Of a DNA stretch of 64,000 nucleotides, positions 1-8,305 are shown in pieces. The position numbers and the translations under genes are program-made. Under the pieces are notes generated by a model. That model saw only the letters and a list, made by a program, of their open reading frames with translations. It was not told the DNA's origin and did not search any database. The stretch comes from Streptomyces sp. NBC_00775 (lineage in GTDB: Bacteria > Actinomycetota > Actinomycetes > Streptomycetales > Streptomycetaceae), in the NCBI RefSeq assembly GCF_036347135.1, contig NZ_CP108938.1:5890001-5954000 (forward strand), written 5' to 3'. Every line of letters begins with the position of its first letter. The stretch's first letter is position 1.

Positions 1-72
1 CGGGCGGATGCGGTCGAGCGCATGGCATCGAGGCTGGGTGTCTGCCACGCTTGCCTCCCGGCTGAAGGGTGA
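1..72 (+). CDS. 3' end of an unidentified gene (partial)
   Basis: The first frame is open from the first base to a TGA at 70-72 and gives 23 residues ending in ACLPAEG. The stop lies 18 bases before the next start, which has its own ribosome binding site, so this is probably the tail of an upstream gene in the same transcript. Too little is present to name it. A chance open frame of 24 codons is possible in DNA this GC-rich. Confidence 0.45.
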   Translation, partial: RADAVERMASRLGVCHACLPAEG

Positions 73-90
73 CTCCTGTCAGGGGTTCCG

Positions 91-1335
91 ATGACACGGC
101 GACGAACGTCCGATTGGCGCGAGGCTCGGTTCAGGCAACTGCACGCGTATGTCAGCCAGTTGGTTGCCCCCCTCATCACCAAGTCTCTTGAGGAGCAGTC
201 CGGCGACATCGCGGTTCCCGGTCTCCCGCTGCTCACCCGCCGGGGCTGGATCCCGCGCAGACCGCTCCCGCTGGACCAGGTTCAGCTGAACTACTCCGCG
301 CCCCGCGCCGACACCTTCGACGCGGCCAAGCGGCTGCTGGCGCCCTACTGGCCGGCCGTCGAGGGGATGCGCGTCCCCACGTACTCCGCCGCCGTGCTCC
401 AGTTCGCGAAGCCGCCCATGTTCTTCGACGCTCCGTCGTTCCGCCTGCTCGGCCTTGATCCGACGGCCTCGGAACGGACGGGCCGTTCGACCGCCCTCCA
501 GTTCACCATGGGGTCGTACTACGACTGGATCGACACGGGCGAGGCGCTCGGTTACGAGGCCGCCAAGCGCTATGCGGAGTCCGGCGGTGCCTCGATCATC
601 GGCCCCTACCGTGAGTCCCTTAGGGGGCCCTTCGACTTCGCCGGCCGGTGTGCGACGCCCGGCATCAACACGCTCACCATCCGTGCGTCACGGCGCCGTT
701 CGTTCTTCTATCTGCACCGGCGCACCTCGGTGGCCACCGCCCGTGGCACCGTCCACGTGGTCCCGGCGGGCGAGTTCCAGCCCTCCGGCGGTGACACCGA
801 GGGACACGCCGTGGGAGGAGCCGACCTCGACGTGCGGTCCACGATCATCCGGGAGTACATGGAGGAGATCCTCGGACGCCCCGACGTGATCAATCCGACG
901 GAGCACGTCACACCGGTCGACTTCATGTCCGACCCGGAGTACGCCGCCGTGGAGTCGGCTCTGCGCGGGGGCGGTGCCCAGTGCCACTACCTGGGAACCG
1001 GGCTCTACCCGCTCACGTGGAAGCCCGAGATCCTCATGGTGTGCGTCTTCGACGAGCGGCTCTTCGACCGGGTTTTCGCGGAGATGTTCAACTCGGTGCA
1101 AGAAGGCGACCTTGAGGGCCCGGGCGGCCGGCTGCTGGACGAGGACGACCGTCTCCCGGGCACGATCCACTTCCTCTTCGGCCCCAGGAAACGCCCTTAT
1201 CAGGGACTGCCCTTCGACGAGGAAACCGTCGCGAGCTACGCGAACGACCCGACCACCCTGCCCGCGGCACGGGCCTGTCTGAAGCTGGCCTGGCAGCATC
1301 GGGGACACCTGAACATCCCGACGGCCCGAACCTGA
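91..1335 (+). CDS. Nudix-like domain protein, function unknown
   Basis: A 414-residue soluble protein with no signal peptide or membrane segment. Around residues 253-262 it reads REYMEEILGR, close to the Nudix core REUxEExGU but with one extra residue before the glycine, so the pyrophosphatase box is degenerate. The N-terminal half is unlike any family I recognise. AGGGG lies five bases before the ATG, supporting this start. The HAD hydrolase begins 10 bases downstream with a strong site, so the two are likely an operon. Streptomyces have Nudix-like proteins next to small hydrolases, sometimes as regulators. Hydrolase or ligand-sensing role is inference. Confidence 0.6.
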   Translation: MTRRRTSDWREARFRQLHAYVSQLVAPLITKSLEEQSGDIAVPGLPLLTRRGWIPRRPLPLDQVQLNYSAPRADTFDAAKRLLAPYWPAVEGMRVPTYSAAVLQFAKPPMFFDAPSFRLLGLDPTASERTGRSTALQFTMGSYYDWIDTGEALGYEAAKRYAESGGASIIGPYRESLRGPFDFAGRCATPGINTLTIRASRRRSFFYLHRRTSVATARGTVHVVPAGEFQPSGGDTEGHAVGGADLDVRSTIIREYMEEILGRPDVINPTEHVTPVDFMSDPEYAAVESALRGGGAQCHYLGTGLYPLTWKPEILMVCVFDERLFDRVFAEMFNSVQEGDLEGPGGRLLDEDDRLPGTIHFLFGPRKRPYQGLPFDEETVASYANDPTTLPAARACLKLAWQHRGHLNIPTART

Positions 1336-1345
1336 AGGAGAACCC

Positions 1346-1963
1346 ATGGCGGACGCTTCGGCTTCGCACCGACCCGGCTGGCTGCTCTGCGACTTCGCCG
1401 GTGTGCTCGGCCTGCATCAGCCGGAGGAACTGCGGCAGCGGATGGCCGCGGTCGCGCACGCCGAGTTCGGGCCCTTCTGGGAGGCCTACTGGGCCGAACG
1501 CCAGGCGTACGACGCCGGCGACCTCTCCCGCGGGGACTACTGGAAGCGGGTCGGGGCCCGGATCGACGCCGACTGGCCCGAGGCCCTGATCGTTACCCTG
1601 GACGAACTCGACGTCGAGAGCTGGCTGTTCCCCAACCAGGAGACGCTGCGGGTGGTCGCGGAGATGAGGGCGGCGGGCACGCGGCTGGCCGTGCTGTCCA
1701 ACGCCCCCCTCTCCCTGGGCGCCGCCCTGCGCGCGCTGGCCTGGCTGGAGCCGTTCGACCAGGTGATCTGCAGCAGCGAGATCCGTGCCGCGAAGCCCGA
1801 TCCGGCCGCCTATCTGACGGCGCTGGAGATCCTGGGGGCCACCGCGGACGAGGTCGTCTTCGTGGACGACCGCCAGGTCAATGTCGAGGGCGCAGCGGTC
1901 CTCGGAATCCGGTCCGTGCTCTTCTCCGACGCGGCCCGGCTCCGCCGCGATCTGCTCGGCTGA
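1346..1963 (+). CDS. HAD-superfamily hydrolase
   Basis: A 205-residue HAD (subfamily IA) protein. Motif I is CDFAGVLG near residue 14: the nucleophile Asp is present, but the usual second Asp (DxD) is Ala, as in family members with D-x-G-G-V. Motif II is LSNAP, the Lys is in AKPDPAAY, and motif IV is FVDDR followed by NVEGA. A phosphatase or dehalogenase-like reaction on a small molecule is expected; the substrate is unknown. AAGGAG sits 7 bases before the ATG. Its last 86 bases overlap the end of the convergent pentapeptide-repeat gene. Confidence 0.85.
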   Translation: MADASASHRPGWLLCDFAGVLGLHQPEELRQRMAAVAHAEFGPFWEAYWAERQAYDAGDLSRGDYWKRVGARIDADWPEALIVTLDELDVESWLFPNQETLRVVAEMRAAGTRLAVLSNAPLSLGAALRALAWLEPFDQVICSSEIRAAKPDPAAYLTALEILGATADEVVFVDDRQVNVEGAAVLGIRSVLFSDAARLRRDLLG

Positions 1964-3107
1964 CCGGCCAGGGAAACGGATGGTCGGGCAGATGCTGGTA
2001 CGACGCGCTCTGCCAGGCCGGGGAGCCGGCCAGCAGCCGGGGGTCGCGCCGCAGTCCTTGCGGAAGCGCCGTACGTTCCAGACAGGCCGCCGACAGGAGC
2101 TGGTCCGTCGTCAGCCCCTGGCTGTTGTACAGGTTGACGTCCTGGAGCCAGGCCCCGGTCAGTTCCGCGCCGGAGAACCAGGCTCCGTGCTGTGTCGCGT
2201 GGTCCATCCGGCAGCCGGTCAGTACGGCCCCGGTGAAGTGGGTGTCGTACAGCGTGGCCTCGTCGAGCTTGGCCGCGGCAAGACGCGCCTTCTGCAGCTT
2301 CGTTTCCCGCAGGGTCGCGTCACTCAGCCAGGCCTCGGACAGATCCACGCCCTGGAGATCGGCCCGGGTGAGATCGGCGCCGCCCAGCCAGACACCCCTG
2401 AGGTCGGCGCCGGGCATCCGCGCGTCGGTCAGCCGGGCGCCGCACAGGTCGGCCTGTGAGAGCCGGGGACCGTGCCCGTCCTGGTCGGACAGCAGCTCCA
2501 GTCCGGTGAGATCGGCGCGGCGCAGGTCCATGGGGTTCTTCTCGTCCCGCAAGGGCCTGCGGGCCAGCACGGTCATGGCGGCGGCGACGTCCTCTCGTAC
2601 CGGCGAAGGAGGCCTGCCGGGGCGGACGGGGGACTCGCTGCGGACGAACGCCGCCAGGATCTGGACGACGGTCTCGTGGTCACGCGGTGACTCCCGCATC
2701 ACATGTTCCAGTGCGAAGATCCCGCCCAGCCGCTCCACGAGACTCCCGGAGGACAGCGCGGTCGTGGCCCTGGCGAAGCGGTCGGTCACCTGACCGCGGC
2801 GGGACAGGTAGTACGTACGGACCGAGTAGGCCAGCCCGGTCAGTCCGGCGGCGCCTCCCACGGCGACGAGCAGCGTGCGGCGCACGTCGTCGATGGCCCG
2901 TGGCCGCTCCCGCGCCGGCAGGTCGCGCACTGTGTCGCCCGCGATCTGCCAGGCGGCCGGGCCCAGCAGAAACAGACATACGCCGATGATCACGGCGATC
3001 ACGAGCGCGTACCGCGTGACGGGGAGCGAGAGGACGTGCCTCAACGCTCGTGGTCCCCACGCTCGTGGCCCCGACGCTCGTAGCCTCCACCCGGAACCGC
3101 TGCCCAT
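1878..3107 (-). CDS. membrane-anchored pentapeptide-repeat protein
   Basis: About 409 residues from the ATG at 3107; an in-frame TTG at 3125 is less likely. Two hydrophobic stretches near residues 30-50 and 80-100 suggest an N-terminal membrane hairpin. Residues about 190-330 are pentapeptide repeats of the A(D/N)LxG type (ADLRGVWLGGADLTRADL), which fold as a right-handed quadrilateral helix. Such proteins usually act by protein binding; no enzyme motif is visible. The Arg-rich C-terminus is encoded in the 86-bp overlap with the HAD gene, so the overlapped tail may be non-essential. Confidence 0.8.
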   Translation of the reverse strand: MGSGSGWRLRASGPRAWGPRALRHVLSLPVTRYALVIAVIIGVCLFLLGPAAWQIAGDTVRDLPARERPRAIDDVRRTLLVAVGGAAGLTGLAYSVRTYYLSRRGQVTDRFARATTALSSGSLVERLGGIFALEHVMRESPRDHETVVQILAAFVRSESPVRPGRPPSPVREDVAAAMTVLARRPLRDEKNPMDLRRADLTGLELLSDQDGHGPRLSQADLCGARLTDARMPGADLRGVWLGGADLTRADLQGVDLSEAWLSDATLRETKLQKARLAAAKLDEATLYDTHFTGAVLTGCRMDHATQHGAWFSGAELTGAWLQDVNLYNSQGLTTDQLLSAACLERTALPQGLRRDPRLLAGSPAWQSASYQHLPDHPFPWPVSRADRGGAGPRRRRARTGFRGPLRPRH

Positions 3108-3239
3108 GAAGGCATGACACCGCAAGTTCCGTCGCTTTGGCCAGAGTTGGGGGGTTCGGACATTCGGCCGTCCGCGCTGCCCGTGCCCGGGGCGGTGAGG
3201 AAGCGGGCACGGGCAGGGGGTTGGGTGGGGCGGGGAGGG

Positions 3240-4100
3240 TCAGGAGTCGTCTGCGGTGGGTGTGGGGCGGGGGCCGCCGAAGCCGTGTTCCGAGAGGTCG
3301 AACCAGTTGCCCTCCGGGTCCATGGCCCGGTACTCGGCGAAGGGGCGGTTGGTGAAGCGTTCGGCCGGTTCGGGGGTGCCCGCTTCGGTGAGGGCCTCGG
3401 ACGTGGCCGCCGTATCCGCTATGTGGAAGCCGAAGTGGTTCATGCCCACCGGGGTGTCACCGTCCAGCTGGTGCTTGATGAGGGCCAGGGAGAGATGGCC
3501 GTCGGAGAGGAAGCAGCTTCCGTCGGGGTCTCGGTGGAAGAGCTCCATGGCGAAGACCGAGGTGTAGAAGTCGGCCAGCTTCTCGGGGTCGCGGGCGACG
3601 ATGGCGAGGTGGCGGAGTTTCGGGCGGGCCGACCGGGCGTCGGTGGGCTCCGGTACGGGAGTTTCCTGTACGGGGGATTCCTGCACGGCGGCCGGCTCCT
3701 TCGGGGTGGCTGGGATCATGTTGTGGAACGCGACGATCTGCCAGCCGTCCGGGGCGGTTCGCTCGACCACCGCCAGGGCGTGTGTCGTGGCCAGGGGTGC
3801 GCCGTCGGCGGTGAGGATCGTGGACTCGGCCTCCACCGTCGCCAGGTCCGGGCGCAGGTGGCGGACAGCAACCACCCGGGCTTCCAGGCGTGTTGAGGCG
3901 TACTGGGTACGGAAGAGACGGTCGTGGCCCGCCGCTATGCCTGCCCGGCCGGGCGGCTTGTCCCCTCGTACGGTCGTGAAGTCGCAGTCCGGGGAGAAGT
4001 TCGAGGCGAAGCGGGTGGCGTCGCCCGCCGCCCAGCCGAGGGCCATGTTCTCCCAGAGGGCGTGGATCATCCGGGTGTCGCTGGTCGTCACGGCGGTCAC
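3240..4100 (-). CDS. SnoaL-like / VOC (glyoxalase) fusion protein
   Basis: A 286-residue two-domain protein. Residues about 8-125 form a SnoaL/NTF2-like fold of the SgcJ/EcaC type (MIHALWENMALGWAAGDATR, later FHNMIP). A Pro/Glu-rich linker follows. Residues about 155-275 form a VOC metalloenzyme-like domain (LRHLAIVARDPEKLADFY, later MNHFGFHI, DPEGNWFDLSEHG). The GTG at 4100 overlaps the TGA of the JAMM-like gene as GTGA, indicating translational coupling. The single VOC domain could bind a metal and act on a small ligand, or serve in resistance. The fusion and the pairing are unusual; the substrate is unknown. Confidence 0.8.
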   Translation of the reverse strand: MTAVTTSDTRMIHALWENMALGWAAGDATRFASNFSPDCDFTTVRGDKPPGRAGIAAGHDRLFRTQYASTRLEARVVAVRHLRPDLATVEAESTILTADGAPLATTHALAVVERTAPDGWQIVAFHNMIPATPKEPAAVQESPVQETPVPEPTDARSARPKLRHLAIVARDPEKLADFYTSVFAMELFHRDPDGSCFLSDGHLSLALIKHQLDGDTPVGMNHFGFHIADTAATSEALTEAGTPEPAERFTNRPFAEYRAMDPEGNWFDLSEHGFGGPRPTPTADDS

Positions 4101-4738
4101 ACCCCCACGGTGGTTCGGGTCCGGACGCGCAAGGGCAGTTCGGTGCAGTGCATGTCCTCGGGGGCGTCGGCCGGGGGAGGGGCCCAGGCCGCCAGCGCGT
4201 GGTAGAAGACGTCGGCCCGGCGCTCCAGGTAGCAGATGACGTTGATGGGCCAGGCCGTGCGGCTGAAGACGTGGTGGTCCATGGGGGTCGGGCGCTCGCT
4301 GAGGACGAACCGGCGCTCCTGCGGCGGGCCCAGGCGGTGCCAGTCGGGGTGCATGTGGATGGAGCCGAGGAGGTCCAGGCCCAGGGCGTCGGCTTCCTTG
4401 GAGGCCTTGAGGAGGTCGCGGGAGTCGATCCACCAGGCCCGGTGCTCGTTCTCGTACGCCGGTCCGAAGCGGGGCACGATCGTCTCGCTGAACTCGCGGC
4501 GGGCCGCCGGGTCCGAGGTGCGGGCGTTGCGGCCGAAGGCGACGCGGTGGATGTGCAGGGTGCCCCGGCCGGCGTTGCCGAGGAGGAGCGCGAAGCAGGG
4601 GAGGGGGGCTTCGGGGGTGATGAGCTGGTACTCGGTGACGGCCGCGGTGAGGAAGTCGTCGAGTGCGTGGTCGTCCATCAGGACGGTGGGGGGAGTGCTA
4701 CGACAGTGCCCGTCGGATAAGTCGGATGCAGGTGACAT
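4097..4738 (-). CDS. JAMM/MPN-like metallo-isopeptidase fold protein
   Basis: 213 residues from 4738, or 193 from the in-frame ATG at 4678; neither start has a clear Shine-Dalgarno. HMHPDWH at residues 128-134 fits the HxHP signature of JAMM proteases, inside LLGSIHMHP, which resembles the (V/I)GxxHSHP strand of the family. The usual Ser and Asp that follow appear replaced by Pro138 and Glu141, so activity is uncertain. JAMM proteins cleave conjugates of ubiquitin-like or sulfur-carrier proteins. It is coupled by a 4-base overlap to the SnoaL-VOC gene. The assignment rests on the motif and the strand pattern around it. Confidence 0.55.
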   Translation of the reverse strand: MSPASDLSDGHCRSTPPTVLMDDHALDDFLTAAVTEYQLITPEAPLPCFALLLGNAGRGTLHIHRVAFGRNARTSDPAARREFSETIVPRFGPAYENEHRAWWIDSRDLLKASKEADALGLDLLGSIHMHPDWHRLGPPQERRFVLSERPTPMDHHVFSRTAWPINVICYLERRADVFYHALAAWAPPPADAPEDMHCTELPLRVRTRTTVGV

Positions 4739-4891
4739 GGGGGCTGGGCTCCGTTTCTCGTGGGGGTGGGCCGAGCGGGTGCCGAGTGGGGAGCCTAGGG
4801 GTAGTGCTTGAAGTTTTCAGTAGTTCGCTCGGGGGCGTGGGGTTTTCCCTATGCGTGAGGAGTCCGCGGGCGGGCGGAGTCCCCGGACACG

Positions 4892-4925
4892 CGAGGAGCC
4901 CCCGGCCTGGGCCGGGGGCTCCTCG
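4892..4925 (-). terminator. intrinsic terminator after terD-like gene
   Basis: A near-perfect hairpin with arms CGAGGAGCCCCCGGC and GCCGGGGGCTCCTCG and a 4-base loop, 16 bases beyond the terD stop codon on the minus strand. There is no U-tract, as is common in Streptomyces. It may also stop transcripts entering from the left. Confidence 0.75.
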
Positions 4926-4940
4926 GGATATGTGCGGCTG

Positions 4941-5516
4941 TCAGACGCTCACGCCGAAGTCCTGGGCGATGCCCACGAGGCCCGACGCGTAGCCCTGGCC
5001 GACCGCGCGGAACTTCCACTCCGCGCCGTTGCGGTAGAGCTCGCCGAAGACCATGGCGGTCTCCGTCGCCGCGTCCTCGGAGAGGTCGTAGCGCGCGATC
5101 TCGGCGCCGCCGGCCTGGTTGAGGATGCGGATGTAGGCGTTGCGGACCTGGCCGAAGTTCTGCGAGCGGGTCTCGGCGTCGTAGATCGAGACCGGGAAGA
5201 CGATCTTGTCGATGTCGGCGGGGAGGCCCGCCAGGTTGACGTTGATCGCCTCGTCGTCGCCCGCGCCCTCGCCCGTGCGGTTGTCGCCGGTGTGGACGAT
5301 GGTCTGGTCCGGGGTCTGCTTGTTGTTGAAGAAGACGAAGTGGGCGTCCGAGTAGACCTTGCCCTGGGTGTTGACCGCGATGGCCGAGGCGTCGAGGTCG
5401 AAGTCGGTGCCCGTGGTGCTGCGGACGTCCCAGCCGAGGCCCACGGTGACGGCGGTCAGGCCCGGAGCCTCCTTGGTGAGCGAGACGTTGCCACCCTTGG
5501 ACAGGCTTACAGCCAT
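4941..5516 (-). CDS. TerD-family calcium-binding stress protein
   Basis: 191 residues, the standard length for TerD. It opens [13 protein letters not shown] and carries the family acidic motifs: [10 protein letters not shown] near residue 40 and GAGDDEAI near residue 85, which bind Ca2+ in characterised TerD proteins. Start is the ATG at 5516, after a GGAAGGGA site. TerD proteins are cytosolic or membrane-associated and linked to tellurite, stress and, in Streptomyces, developmental phenotypes. Streptomyces carry many paralogues, so no tellurite role is implied. Transcribed divergently from the arfB-type gene. Confidence 0.93.
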   Translation of the reverse strand: MAVSLSKGGNVSLTKEAPGLTAVTVGLGWDVRSTTGTDFDLDASAIAVNTQGKVYSDAHFVFFNNKQTPDQTIVHTGDNRTGEGAGDDEAINVNLAGLPADIDKIVFPVSIYDAETRSQNFGQVRNAYIRILNQAGGAEIARYDLSEDAATETAMVFGELYRNGAEWKFRAVGQGYASGLVGIAQDFGVSV

Positions 5517-5722
5517 TGTTGGGAGTCCCTTCCCTCGTTGCGTACGAACACTGTGCCCGTACGTATGGGCTTCGTACGGGCACGAAGCTACAGCTACCAC
5601 TAGGAACGCCAAGAGGGGCACCGAAGGTTCCAGCTCCCTTTACTTTCTTTACCTTCTTGACGGAGGCGCTCTGGGTGGAAAAGAGGGTGACGTGGACCGG
5701 ACAGACACGCGACCATGGACCC

Positions 5723-6151
5723 ATGTCCGGTCCTTACGTCATTCGCGGCTCCGTCTCCCTTCCCGAGGCCGAGCTCATGTGGCGTTTCTCGCGATCCAGT
5801 GGGCCCGGCGGGCAGCACGTCAACACGAGCGACTCCCAGGTCGAGCTGCGGTTCGACCTCGCGAAGACCGAGGCGCTGCCGCCCGTCTGGAAGGAGCGCG
5901 CCCTCGCCAAGCTCGCCGGGCGGCTTGTCGACGGGGTCATCAGCGTGCGGGCGTCCGAGCATCGGTCGCAGTGGCGCAACAGGGAGACCGCGGCCGTACG
6001 ACTCGCCTCCCTGCTCGCCGAGGCCAGCGCGCCGCCGCCCAGGCCGCGCCGGGCCACCCGTATCCCCCGGGGCATCAATGAACGCCGGCTGCGCGAGAAG
6101 AAGCAGCGCGGGGACACCAAGCGGGGCCGTTCCGGGCGGGACTGGGGTTAG
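5723..6151 (+). CDS. arfB: ArfB-type peptidyl-tRNA hydrolase (alternative ribosome rescue)
   Basis: 142 residues. SSGPGGQHVNTSDSQVEL near residues 24-41 has the GGQ motif of class I release factors, and the C-terminus is Lys/Arg-rich (INERRLREKKQRGDTKRGR), as in ArfB/YaeJ, where the basic tail enters the empty mRNA channel. There is no codon-recognition domain, so it should free ribosomes stalled on truncated mRNA. Start is the ATG at 5723. Adjacent to, but divergent from, the terD-like gene. Confidence 0.9.
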   Translation: MSGPYVIRGSVSLPEAELMWRFSRSSGPGGQHVNTSDSQVELRFDLAKTEALPPVWKERALAKLAGRLVDGVISVRASEHRSQWRNRETAAVRLASLLAEASAPPPRPRRATRIPRGINERRLREKKQRGDTKRGRSGRDWG

Positions 6152-6214
6152 GCGAGGGCTCAGCCAGGGGCTCTGCCCCTTCGACCCCGTGAGTTGTTCG
6201 TCGGCTGCGGACCG

Positions 6215-6312
6215 GTGGGGGCTGGTCGCGCAGTTCCCCGCGCCCCTAAAAAACCGCCGGCCCGCCCCGGGTGCCTTTAAGGGGCGCGGGGAACTGCGCG
6301 AGCAACCCCCAC
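6215..6312. repeat. GC-rich intergenic inverted repeat, family copy 1
   Basis: Two arms of about 33 bases, GTGGGGGCTGGTCGCGCAGT... at 6215 and its complement ending CGCGAGCAACCCCCAC at 6312, separated by about 32 bases. The 20-base core CGCGCAGTTCCCCGCGCCCC (6227) and its complement (6281) recur at many junctions in this window. It sits after arfB and may end its transcript. Confidence 0.85.
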
Positions 6313-6414
6313 CCACCCGCACCCGACACACGGCCCAGACCCGCTTGTCACATCCACTCCCCACGATCCGTCAACCCACTGTCGGGACGGACCGTGACGA
6401 GGAGATGTCTACCC

Positions 6415-7347
6415 ATGAGTGACGTGAGCGGCGAGAACGGCGTGAACGGCGTGAACGGCGGCGCATTCCCGGGCAAGGGCGAGCACGAGTTCCTCGCCGA
6501 GCGGTTCGAATCGCATCGGAGCCATCTCCGCGCCGTCGCCTACCGCATGCTCGGCTCCCTCACCGAGGCCGATGACGCCGTGCAGGAGGCCTGGCTCAAG
6601 CTCAGCCGGGTCGACGCCGCCCGGGTCGACAACCTCGGGGGGTGGCTGACGACCGTCGTGGGGCGGGTCTGTCTGGACCTGCTGCGGTCCCGTCGGACCC
6701 GGGGCGAGGAGTCCTTGGAGGAGCAGCCGGGGGTGCGGATGCCGGAGCCGGTCATCAGCCCCTTCGGCGGGATCGACCCGGAGCAGGAGGCGCTGCTCGC
6801 CGACTCGGTGGGGCTGGCCCTGCTCGTCGTACTGGAGCAGCTCGCGCCCGCCGAGCGGCTCGCCTTCGTGCTGCACGACCTGTTCGCCGTGCCGTTCGAC
6901 GAGATCGCGCCCATCGTGGGCCGTACGCCGGCGGCGTCCCGTCAGCTCGCCAGCAGGGCCCGGCGCCGGGTCCAGGGTGGGGCGCCCGCGCCGGATCCCG
7001 ACCTCGCCCAGCAGCGGGAGGTCGTCGAGGCGTTCCTGGCGGCGGCGCGCGACGGTGACTTCGACGCGCTCGTCGCGGTGCTCGACCCGGATGTCGTGGC
7101 CCGCTCGGAGGCCGGTGTGACCGCCGGTGCCATCGCCGTGGCCTCGGGAGCGAGCAGCTTCGCGCATCTCGCCCGCATCGCACGGCCCGCCCTCGTCAAC
7201 GGTGCGGCGGGTTTCGTGGTGGTCGCCGACGGGCGCCCGGTCAGCGTCCTCGCCTTCACCGTCGTACGGGGGAGGATCGCCGTGATCGACATCCTCAACG
7301 ACCCGGAACGGCTGGCCGGGCTCGACGTCACGGTCCTCGACCGGTGA
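6415..7347 (+). CDS. ECF sigma factor with SnoaL-like C-terminal domain (SigJ type)
   Basis: 310 residues. Sigma region 2 spans about 30-95 (HRSHLRAVAYRMLGSLTEAD, then DAVQEAWLKL) and region 4 about 140-195 (LEQLAPAERLAFVLHDLF, PFDEIAPIVGRTPAASRQLA). A SnoaL/NTF2-like C-terminal extension follows (EVVEAFLAAARDGDFDALVA), which in SigJ/ECF41-like factors modulates activity in place of an anti-sigma. Start is the ATG at 6415 after a GAGGAG site. No anti-sigma gene is adjacent. A convergent flavin reductase ends 17 bases away; sigma factors of this class often sit near small oxidoreductases. Confidence 0.88.
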   Translation: MSDVSGENGVNGVNGGAFPGKGEHEFLAERFESHRSHLRAVAYRMLGSLTEADDAVQEAWLKLSRVDAARVDNLGGWLTTVVGRVCLDLLRSRRTRGEESLEEQPGVRMPEPVISPFGGIDPEQEALLADSVGLALLVVLEQLAPAERLAFVLHDLFAVPFDEIAPIVGRTPAASRQLASRARRRVQGGAPAPDPDLAQQREVVEAFLAAARDGDFDALVAVLDPDVVARSEAGVTAGAIAVASGASSFAHLARIARPALVNGAAGFVVVADGRPVSVLAFTVVRGRIAVIDILNDPERLAGLDVTVLDR

Positions 7348-7364
7348 CCGAGTGGCCCGAGGGA

Positions 7365-7928
7365 TCAGCCCAACTGCCGGTAGCGGCCCTTGAAGTACAT
7401 CAGCGGCCCCCCGTCCGCGCTCGGCACCTGGGCCGTCAGGACGCGGCCGATGACCAGGGTGTGGTCGCCCGCGCGCACGCGCTGCTCGGTACTGCACTCC
7501 AGGGTGGCCAGGGCGCCGCCCACCAGGAGTGCCCCGGACGCCTCGCCGCGGACGTACGGGATGTCCTCGAAGAGCAGCCGGTCGCTGATGCGGCCCTTCA
7601 TGGCGAAGCGGCCCGCGATGTGGCGCTGGCTCTCGGAGAGCACGGAGACGGCCCACAGGGGCTGTTCGTCGAGCAGGTCGTCCATGCGGGAGCCCTCGCG
7701 CAGGCTGACCATGACGAGGGGCGGGTCCAGGGAGACGGACATGAAGGCCGTCGCGGTCATGCCGACGTCCTCGCCACCGGGGCCGTCCGGGTCCAGCGCG
7801 GGCTCGTGTGCGGTCACCAGGACCACGCCCGCGGCCAGCCGGGTCATGGCGGCGCGGAACTCGTCGTTGCTCACCCCCTCAGCATGCACGGACGGGGTGG
7901 GTGGAGCGGCAGGGGGAGTCTTCAGCAC
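7365..7928 (-). CDS. flavin reductase (FMN-binding split-barrel family)
   Basis: 187 residues from the GTG at 7928; a shorter form could begin at the GTG before SNDEFRAAM. The flavin-reductase fold is clear: FRAAMTRLAAGVVLVTA at the start, GMTATAFMSVSLDPPLVMVS in the FMN phosphate-binding stretch, and GDHTLVIGRVLTA, the GDH motif used for NAD(P)H. Such proteins supply reduced flavin to a partner monooxygenase, but none is adjacent. Transcribed divergently from the diguanylate cyclase across a 377-bp regulatory region. Confidence 0.9.
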   Translation of the reverse strand: MLKTPPAAPPTPSVHAEGVSNDEFRAAMTRLAAGVVLVTAHEPALDPDGPGGEDVGMTATAFMSVSLDPPLVMVSLREGSRMDDLLDEQPLWAVSVLSESQRHIAGRFAMKGRISDRLLFEDIPYVRGEASGALLVGGALATLECSTEQRVRAGDHTLVIGRVLTAQVPSADGGPLMYFKGRYRQLG

Positions 7929-8142
7929 GCCGAAACGCTAGTGTCCGCCCCCGGGGTGGCACATCGGACCTCGGCCCGAGCCTGGTCCTAGGACCACCGA
8001 CGGAGATACCGACCGAGATGCCGACGGCAACGCACCTGGACAACGGACACAATTGCTCACAGTGTCTGCACAGCTCCGCAATATGCGTTCAGTAAACGCA
8101 CGGTGAAAATGCAGAAACCTCACTCAATTGTTCATCTTCAGC

Positions 8143-8158
8143 TGTGACTTGAGTCACA
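8143..8158. promoter_or_regulatory. Crp-type palindrome upstream of cdgB-like gene
   Basis: TGTGACTTGAGTCACA is an exact match to the cAMP receptor protein consensus TGTGA-N6-TCACA, and flanking bases C8142 and G8159 extend the perfect arms to 8 bp. It lies about 147 bases before the cyclase start, in the 377-bp divergent region. It suggests control by a Crp homologue; function is inferred from the match. Confidence 0.6.
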
Positions 8159-8242
8159 GGAGCCATATTTTGTTGACCCTGTGTACCGAGTGGGCAGCGC
8201 GCTGTGATTCAGTGGCGGGGAAGCTGAGCAAGAAGCTACCAA

Positions 8243-8259
8243 CTAGTACCACCTAGTAC
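8243..8259. promoter_or_regulatory. 10-bp-period direct repeat before cdgB-like gene
   Basis: CTAGTAC occurs at 8243-8249 and again at 8253-8259, exactly one helical turn apart, 47 bases before the start codon. This geometry fits two protomers binding one DNA face. The regulator is unknown. BldD is known to control Streptomyces cdgB, but I do not see an unambiguous BldD box here. Confidence 0.4.
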
Positions 8260-8305
8260 GCCGAGAGAACCCTGGAGTTGCTGCGAGGTCTCGAGGGGAG
8301 GGCGC

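Noticed and set aside
4941..5621. Longer form of the TerD protein from 5621.
   Set aside because: TerD proteins start MAVSLSKGG; the ATG at 5516 gives the standard 191 residues and has its own binding site.
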